A stretch of 64,000 nt of DNA from Selaginella moellendorffii. Lineage: Eukaryota; Streptophyta; Lycopodiopsida; Selaginellales; Selaginellaceae. Location: assembly GCF_000143415.4 (NCBI RefSeq), contig NW_003314268.1, forward strand, positions 3,740,378 through 3,804,377, read 5' to 3'. Positions 57,425-64,000 of the stretch are shown one piece after another. A program made the position numbers and the translations under genes. Position 1 is the first letter of the stretch. The number at the start of each line of letters is the position of its first letter. The notes beneath the pieces were generated by a model that was not told where the DNA came from, made no database searches, and saw nothing but the letters and a program-made list of their open reading frames with translations.

Positions 57425-57928
57425 TTACAACACAACTTCTTGTTGCTCTAGCGGCGCGGAGTTTGTCCGCATCGTCGCGGCCCACGATCCACTCTTGGGG
57501 CGTCGCCTCCTCATCGCATCGACCTGCGCTCGCCATGACACGCTGCTGGATGATCGCCGCTGGAACGATCCCGATCCGCGCACCAGCGCCAGATCGTAGC
57601 CCGCGCGCTGCTCCGGGTCGCACAGCACCTGGTACGCCTCCTGGACGCGCATGAACATCCGGGAGCATTGCTCGCGGTCGCCAGCCGGGCAGACGTCGGG
57701 GTGGTAGCGCAGCGCGAGCTTGCGGTAGCTGCTCTTGATCTCCGAGGCGTCGGCGCCGGAGCTCACGCCAAGCAGCGCGTACAGATCCGCCGTCGCGCCG
57801 CTCGTGTAGGAGGAGAAGGAGCAGCGCGCGACCCCAGCCTTGCAGTTCCTCCTCCTCTCAGCTTCTTGCAGCGCTCCGGGATTTGCAGCGAGACGAAAAG
57901 GGAGAGATCGTCGCAAAAAACTAGACAT
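57425..57928 (-). CDS. Small J-domain (DnaJ-like) protein, probably organellar
   Basis: Single exon, 167 residues. The first 45 residues are Arg/Ser/Ala-rich with few acids (MSSFLRRSLPFRLAANPG), like a plastid or mitochondrial targeting peptide. The J domain follows: LYALLGVSSGADASEIKSSY, RKLALRYHPDVCP with the HPD motif that triggers Hsp70 ATPase, and FMRVQEAYQVLCDPEQRAGYD. A short Ser/Arg tail ends it. No zinc-finger or C-terminal substrate domain, so it is a type III J protein like the chloroplast DnaJ11 group. It converges with the receptor kinase, stops about 80 bp apart. Confidence 0.9.
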   Translation of the reverse strand: MSSFLRRSLPFRLAANPGALQEAERRRNCKAGVARCSFSSYTSGATADLYALLGVSSGADASEIKSSYRKLALRYHPDVCPAGDREQCSRMFMRVQEAYQVLCDPEQRAGYDLALVRGSGSFQRRSSSSVSWRAQVDAMRRRRPKSGSWAATMRTNSAPLEQQEVVL

Positions 57929-58059
57929 CCTTTTTCCGCAGCTCTGCTTTCTTTAGGTATATAAACACCTCCGAAAGTATCCACGAATATACCTATGGTT
58001 ATCTAAATAAAATCGCACATTGAAGAGTACTAAAGGCGTGGAAATATCGGGTTTATATT

Positions 58060-59885
58060 ATCGGATTTCACAGTGGACTTGGATAAGCGTTGGACAGCAA
58101 CACGTGATCTCGAGTGTCCACGGCGAAGAGATTCCTGGCCGCGCCGCTGGCCCGCCCGACGTCTGCATGGAGCCGCCAGCAGCGCGCCCCACGTCTTGGC
58201 GTGCGGTACGTAGGGCATGATCTCCACCAGCTCCTCCGCTCGCTCCAGATGCCCGGCCTTTCCCAGCAAGTCCACCACACACAGGAAGTGCTCCGCCAGC
58301 GGCGCCACCCCGAAGTCCTGTTGCATGGAGCGGAAGAAGGCGCAGCACTGCGGGACGCGGCCGATGTGGGTTTGAGGACGAGCCCGCTCAGGCAAGCCCC
58401 CTGGTCTGCGGAGAATCCCTCTGCCGCCATTGCCGAAAACATCCGGACACCTGACTCCCCGTGGCCCGTCTGCGCGTAGCAAGACTATGGCGCTCCACGA
58501 GACTCCGTTGGATTCTGGCATGGCGTCGAACACCCGACGCGCGCGATCCAGATACCCCTTCTGGGCAAGTGCTGCCATTAGCGCATTCCAGGTCTTGGCG
58601 TCTCTGTGCGGCATTGCGTAGACAAGAGATATCCCTTCGCCTATGTTTCCGTTTTGCGCGTAAGATTGGACCATGGCCGTGTAGGAGATTTGGTCTCGAT
58701 CGGGCATGTCGTCGAACGTTTCCTTGGCGTCTTCCAGATGCCCAAAAATGGTATATGCTGCCGCCAGTGCGTTCCACGCTGCCTGCGTGTGCTCCGGCAT
58801 GGAATCAAAACAGCATCTTGCATTCTCCAAGTTACCATTCTCCGCGAACCCGGATATCATCGTTGACCACGACACCAGGTTCCGCTCTGGCATATGCTCA
58901 AAGAGATTCTCCGCCTGAGGCATCTGCCCGGCCTGGGCATATGCAGACATGAGCGAGCTCCACGTCAGCACGTTTTTCTCTTCCATGGAATCGAAAGCCT
59001 CCTGGGCGTGGGTAGACCTTCCCGCCTGGGAATACACGGTGATCATGGCCGTCCCCGCCACCACATTCTTGTCCGTAATCGAATCGTAGACGTCCCTTGC
59101 TGCAGTGATGTGGCCACGGTCAGAAAGGGCCTGGAGCATCACCGTGCACGAAGCAGCACTCCAGTCCGGCATGGAATCAAACACAGCTTCCGGGTCGCTG
59201 TTTTGGTAGTTCGCAAGGAGAATTGCGATCCAGCATATCACGTCATGCTCCGGCATGGACCGGAACACCGCCCAAGCGTCGGAGAGGTGCCCCATTGTCG
59301 TCCAGGTAGCGAGATTCCAATCCGGAATATTGACTTTGCGGCCTACAACTGCCCTTCTTGGGCAAATGCAGTGATCATCGTGTTCCACGTAAATACGTTT
59401 CTCTCCTGCATGGAATCGAGCAGATCAAGAACACATTTTAGATCATGATCAATGGTGTAAGAAACCAACATGATGTTACACGAGATCAACGTCCAGTGTG
59501 GCATTCGATCAAAGAGATTCTTTTCTTCTTCCAGATGCCCTGCCTTGGCATATGTTGTGATCATCGCGTTCCATGTCACGGCGTTCTTTTCGGGCATTTT
59601 GTCAAAGATGCATTTGGCGCCGCCTGCCTGGGCGTAGGCGCCAATCATGGCCGTCCACGTGTAGACGTCCTTGTGGGGGATGCCATCGAAGACCCTGCAT
59701 GCCTCGTCCAGGCAGCCGCATTTGCCGTAGAGGCGGAGGAGATGATCGTTGAGGAGCTTGTCGCGGGAGAAATCGCTGTGGAGGATTGGATGCTCCGGAG
59801 CTTGGGCAGATCCGAGAAGGAAGACGAGCGCGGAATGCGATGGCGATGGAGCTGCTGGAATTGATCGGAGAGGTGCCGCTCTCAT
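58060..59885 (-). pseudogene. Pentatricopeptide repeat (PPR) gene, frameshifted
   Basis: From ATG 59885 the frame gives LLRLYGKCGCLDEACRVFDGIPHKDVYTW-type repeats (read in parts: LYGKCGCLDEACRVFDGI, KDVYTWTAMIGAYAQAG), ending at TAG 59343. The chain goes on in another frame (58440-59375) with at least eight further repeats such as MPERNLVSWSTMISGFAENG. It then shifts again near 58440 and near 58170. Comparison between repeats suggests a missing 10-nt piece at about 59330 and several shortened repeats. PPR proteins bind organellar RNA for editing, splicing or stability. No complete E or DYW tail is seen. Sequencing errors could explain part of this, but four or more lesions point to a pseudogene. 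Confidence 0.75.
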
Positions 59886-60695
59886 GAATCCTCACGATGC
59901 CGAAAACATCGAGAGAAGAAAAAATCGCGTCTTTTCGAAAGATCCAATCCGGTTTGGATTAGTGGAACAATCCGGATAAGAACGAACGAGTGACAAAACG
60001 GAATATTTGGTCTCCTCTCTCCCTCTCCGACGGCTATGGATATAAAAGGAGGCCTCCGGCCCCGTTCTGTTGGTCCATCGCAATCTTGCAACTTGCAAAA
60101 AGGTAGTGCTCTACGGTTCTTCGCTCCTCTCCGACACCTTGTTTGATTGATTTGCTCGGCGAATTATTTCGCTTGGCTCCCCAGTTTCTGTGATTTTGAG
60201 CGGGGCGACGTTAGATTTGATTTGGGAAGTGCAGTGATCCATCCATTAGCTCGCTATATATACTTGTAGCTCAAAAGAGAGGAGAACAAATATTCCGTCC
60301 AACGATTCCATCACGTGGGTCACAATCCATCCCTTCCGTACCATCATTTCAGCCTATACGGCCGCTTGACGTTGTGTTCATGGGGCCTACCGACGCTGTT
60401 GTTTCCATCAGCTTAGCTCACTAATCAAATACTTTTTAACTAGTCCTTCTGTCAACTTAGCGATTGTGTCCCCTGTTGCGTTTTGTCCCTGCATCCCATT
60501 GGCTTTGTGTAGATCGTCTGGTTTTGCCACTGCCGCAGCATAAACTTCTATGTTGCAATCTCATGGCATTGCAAAAACAAAAAAAAGTTAGAGAAACCAT
60601 AAAGAAAACTGTAGAGAACATAAAGGTCGAAGCCTCTAGCCCTCCTAGTTGTTCTCAGGTGTTGTCCAATTAGAACAGACACTCCTCAAACCTGA
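59886..60695. other. Region upstream of the PPR pseudogene
   Basis: It contains a TATAAAAGG-like box at about 60040-60050 and otherwise no supported gene. The frame at 60464-60673 shows no recognisable protein. Confidence 0.45.
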
Positions 60696-61511
60696 TGTTA
60701 GCAGCAGAGAGATGCACACGAGGAGGAAGAACTTATATATGGATGGTACATATGTATAAAACTACTGCCATATAGGCATAATTACATGCCACATCATTTC
60801 TACCTCTAACACTTCCACTCATGATCAAGCAGTTGATCCAAGCCTGAATCTAAGCCTGAATCCTGTTTAGATCGTTTGAAATGATGAGCATGAAAAGTTA
60901 ATGAGAAAAGCATACTAAAAATTCATCAATCAACTATATAAAACTTAGTTTTTGGTCTTGGACTTACTTGCACACTCTTTGCTCCTTGCTATGGCTTCAA
61001 TCTTGCCACTAACATGTGGTCTTGGCTATGAACTGCTAAGCTATTATTACCAAGCACTTGAATCTCCTTAAGCATTTTTCTTAATTGCTAGAAATTCTTG
61101 CAAAGAATTGTTATGAAATGTTCTTGAATCTTGCTTGATCCAATTTTTTATATGGTTGCTAAAATATCTCAATCTCCCATTGGCTTTATGCTCTACTTGC
61201 TACTCTTTGCTATTGAGCACCTCTGCACGGCCTAATGCCTTGATGCAACACCTCAAGCATCTAGTGCATCTAACAAAAGCTTTAAGCATTGCAAAAAGAA
61301 TTGCAATCAGGAAGCTCATTCTCTTCATCACTAGCCTCCTGGCCAGCAAGCACCATGCCGAAGATTAAAGAGCCAATTGTTAGCAGCGGAAAGACACACA
61401 CAAAGGAGGAAGAACTTTCTCTCTGTATTCAATTATATATAGATGGTACATATATATGAAACTACTACCACGTAGGCATAACTACATGCCACATCATCTC
61501 TACCTCTAACA
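60696..61511 (-). mobile_element. Short non-autonomous LTR element
   Basis: Direct terminal repeats of 116 bp (60696-60811) and 134 bp (61378-61511) start TGTTAGCAGC and end CTCTAACA. The internal part of 566 bp has no coding frame. On the minus strand the repeat contains TATATATAATTG and is followed by a TTGGCTC primer-like start; GAGTGGAAG, a purine tract, precedes the other repeat. I therefore place it on the minus strand, copia-like. The flanks CCTGA and TCTAA could be a duplication altered by two transitions. It is a TRIM-like or internally deleted element. Confidence 0.65.
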
Positions 61512-61559
61512 TCTAATGTCCATTTCATTGAACAGCAAACAGACAAACAGAATACAAGT

Positions 61560-62632
61560 TGATCTGAGCATCTTTTCTTGTAAATTCATGCTATTATCAC
61601 TGTGCTTCTTATAGCCATTGAGAAGCACACACATTCCTTTGCCTTTGGAGTTTTCACAATCATTGAGGTTGGACCATTGTCATGCACGTCTTCAGCTGGA
61701 TTGAGGTTCTGAAGATCACAGGCAACGTTGTTTCTTAGCTCTCAGGTCTTGCATTGAGCGCAGCAACAACATAACTCAAAGCATTGACAATCAATCACGT
61801 TGACACAAAATCTCTCCAATCTCGTAGCATTTTTCTTCTTGGCACGCTGTGACACAGCGTTTTCCAGTTCTTATCATCGTTGAGCAGGTCACTTGGCTTT
61901 TTCATGACAAGAAATTAGAACCAATTGAAACACATGCAAACTTGAAGCCACGTCTCGTCAGCTTTCAATGATCGTTCGAGTTGCCCATATCCTCAAGCTC
62001 TTGCTGCTGATGTATGCCAGTCTTGGATAGTGGGACCCCTCTTCACTTGTCAAACCTCTTGTCAACCTCGGCCTTTGGATGCTTGAAAACCAGATCGTTG
62101 GATTTATTCGCAAGAGCACGTCAGAACGAAAAGCCTGATTACATCGTCTCCTTTGAAGAAGTGGTGGTGATTCTGCCGGCCAGGCGAGGTGGCCATAACA
62201 ACCTTGCAAGGCAGGCTCCAGTAGTGCTTATCGATCTTCCAGTCCACCAGGTACCACACCTTGCCTTCCTCTTCATCCTCCACCCAATTCACGGCAACAG
62301 CAGGGTTGATAGTGGATGAAACTTTGCTGTCCTTGTCAAAGGCGTAGTACCTGTCGGATTCCTTGAACTTGAGGAGGATGAGGTTCCAGCAACACTTGTG
62401 AAGGAGTGCCCACAACAGGACGAAGACAAAGCCGGACTTGCCGATCCCGGGCGTGCCCAGCACAACCACGGAAGCTACCTCTGACGTCTCACTATGCGCC
62501 CAGATCAAGTTGAGGATTTTGCCGTAGCAGCTCCTCACGTACACCAGCAGCTCGTGCTTTCTTGAGTATTGCCAGAGCCCCGCGAGCACTCTTGGCAGCT
62601 GCAGAAACTTACCCCAGCTTTCGGGAATATCT
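61560..62632 (-). pseudogene. Crinkler-like P-loop ATPase, broken
   Basis: The frame from about 62632 to 62104 reads FLQLPRVLAGLWQY, then VVVLGTPGIGKSGFVFVLLW (Walker A), YYAFDKDSK, and VVMATSPGRQNHHHFFK. Another frame continues with LVFKHPKAEVDKRFDK, a TGA where Trp is expected, and RGVPL. The Walker A form TPGIGKS followed by a TSP-x-x-N-like box and 'RF-x-x-(W)-x-GVP' resembles the P-loop NTPase of Crinkler-type proteins known from oomycetes, fungi and scattered other eukaryotes. A frameshift and the TGA make it non-functional. A possible upstream exon (IPDQKRSFRLVFEYE) lies at about 62843-62900 on the same strand. The family name is from memory and tentative. Confidence 0.45.
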
Positions 62633-64000
62633 ATAGAATATGTTTTCCCTAATTAATTAAACATTAACTAGCTAGGATCCCAGAGATAAAGAATAATAGA
62701 TTATTTATCTAGTTACAAATGAATAGTTTTGAGCTATAGTTTTATGGTGAAAAAATGAGTATCCTTTATTGGTTGGTTAGTTCTGCAACTTTAGTTGTGT
62801 ATTAGCAACAAGTTTCACAAAGACAAGGGCAAAATGTACCTCATACTCAAAAACCAAGCGGAAGCTTCTTTTTTGGTCGGGGATCTGCAGATCCTCCACC
62901 ACTCGTTGCTTTTGACTTCGCCACCCTACTCTTCCAAGAAGAACCCTAAAAAGATATGTTTTTCTATATTGAGGACCCTTACTATGTACAGGTCTTACAA
63001 TGTCAATCTATACATACTTGAGCTAGAAGGTAATCAGTATAAAAGTTGATTCTCTCCCTAGGTGAGTAGTTTAAATAAAAAAAAAGATATCATAAATTCT
63101 TTTTGAGAATCATTAGGATTAGCCATTATGTTACACCTGTATAAAAACTTTTTCTCCTAACATGGTTATCATGAAAAGAGCATGCTAATAGGATATCATT
63201 GATATACTTGCTCTAGTGGAGAATAAAGGGGTTATCCCATCAGTCAAACTAAATTCCTAAGGCAATAGTGTGTCTCAACTAAATCAATGGTACTCATACA
63301 ACTTGGTTATACCCCAGCAATTGGTTCGTAGGCTGGTTGACTAAAAACTTCATGGATCTTGCTCTTGGCCAATGGGAGAGTAGTATGGCTTGGATGCTCA
63401 TTGGCTGAGTGAGGTAAGACAACATATCTAGTGGCAGCTTATTGAGTTTATGCTTGAGTTTAGTTGGCTAAAGATGGCCACATTATAAAAGAACATGTAA
63501 GGTGTTGTTAGCACTTATCTTTCTCTCTTGATAGTAATGAGCATACTTTCTCATAACTAGTGGTATGATCCAAGGGCTTCTCTCTCTAGAGCATTGCCAA
63601 GTTCTCTGTTGCACCATGATGATGAGCCAAAGCAATCACACCCTATCCCATGCTCCAAAAAATTGAAATGCTGACATTGTAGGAGCTTGGCAATAGACAG
63701 CATTTCTTTCTATGCACTACAAAGAAAATCATGTCATGGATGGGCCTTAAAAATTAGGGTTATTGGGTTTGAATTTTTAAGGTGCAAAACAAATCATGTT
63801 AAAGACTAGATTTCACTGGTTATTATAATTAAGATAAAGAAAGTAAGTCAAACATTTAACACATTGATTTTCTTATTCCTTTTTCAGCTAGGATAGTGTG
63901 TTGTGCCCACTGTTGGTCTTGACCATGTTTGGCCAGGATGCTAATTGCCACTGAACGCAATCAAAGAGGGCTGTCCCTAAAAATGCTTTGCTTTTTTTTT
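62633..64000. other. AT-rich end of window, no gene recognised
   Basis: Apart from the possible upstream exon near 62843-62900, I see only short frames and AT-rich sequence, with no repeat, LTR pair or RNA gene that I can support. Confidence 0.5.

Noticed and set aside
1-64000. tRNA, rRNA or other structured RNA genes
   Set aside because: I looked for the usual tRNA box patterns and rRNA cores by eye and found none that I could support.

Overview
The window is plant nuclear DNA. The right part reads like a lycophyte, most probably Selaginella: introns are very short (about 48-70 bp, a few near 170), genes are only a few hundred bases apart, and a PPR gene and plant-only families (a phytochrome-interacting ankyrin protein, an At1g01500-like protein, a plastid SufD) are present. 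The species assignment is inference.

Bases 1-16.1 kb hold one minus-strand Ty3/gypsy element (here H). It is broken by a solo LTR of its own family (4502-5420) and by a second, plus-strand gypsy element (E1, about 5659-14755). H has its 5' LTR at 15171-16102, an initiator-Met-type primer site at 14816-14826, a gag split by both insertions, RT at 2037-2902 and an integrase scrap at 757-963. E1 carries gag, protease, an extra RNase H in front of RT, RT/RNase H and integrase, all with stops. Bases 16.1-25.3 kb hold inverted minisatellite arrays, a 395-bp TRIM-like mini-retrotransposon (18071-18465), a gag scrap, and E2 (20464-25273, minus), an inverted and truncated copy of the E1 family.

Bases 25.3-33.7 kb hold a LINE RT scrap, then an unusual two-gene unit. 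A leftward transposase-like gene of a family with a C-x2-C and DxMDQxK motif, with a premature stop, is divergent from a rightward gene with a ParB/sulfiredoxin-like segment. Between and inside them lie a tandem duplication with interstitial telomere repeats and about a dozen copies of a short palindrome (arms ATGGCATG/CATGCCAT). One copy fills more than half of a 54-bp intron. This is the most novel-looking part of the window.

Bases 33.8-38.9 kb are AT-rich, with a gypsy integrase remnant and little else. From 39.1 to 57.9 kb there is a dense gene island: SufD and a CWF19-like splicing protein sharing a 91-bp divergent promoter, a folate/biopterin transporter, a small Cys/His protein, a PP2C phosphatase, a PIA-type ankyrin protein, the E2 subunit of branched-chain ketoacid dehydrogenase, an At1g01500-like membrane protein, an Ole e 1/proline-rich wall protein, a full LRR receptor kinase, and a small J-domain protein. 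A frameshifted PPR pseudogene follows (58060-59885).

The last 4 kb hold a small LTR element (60696-61511), a broken Crinkler-like P-loop ATPase (about 61560-62632) and unassigned AT-rich DNA. The functional genes are housekeeping and signalling genes with no common pathway. Gene models were built by hand: splice sites were chosen to keep frame and family similarity, and none has transcript support here.
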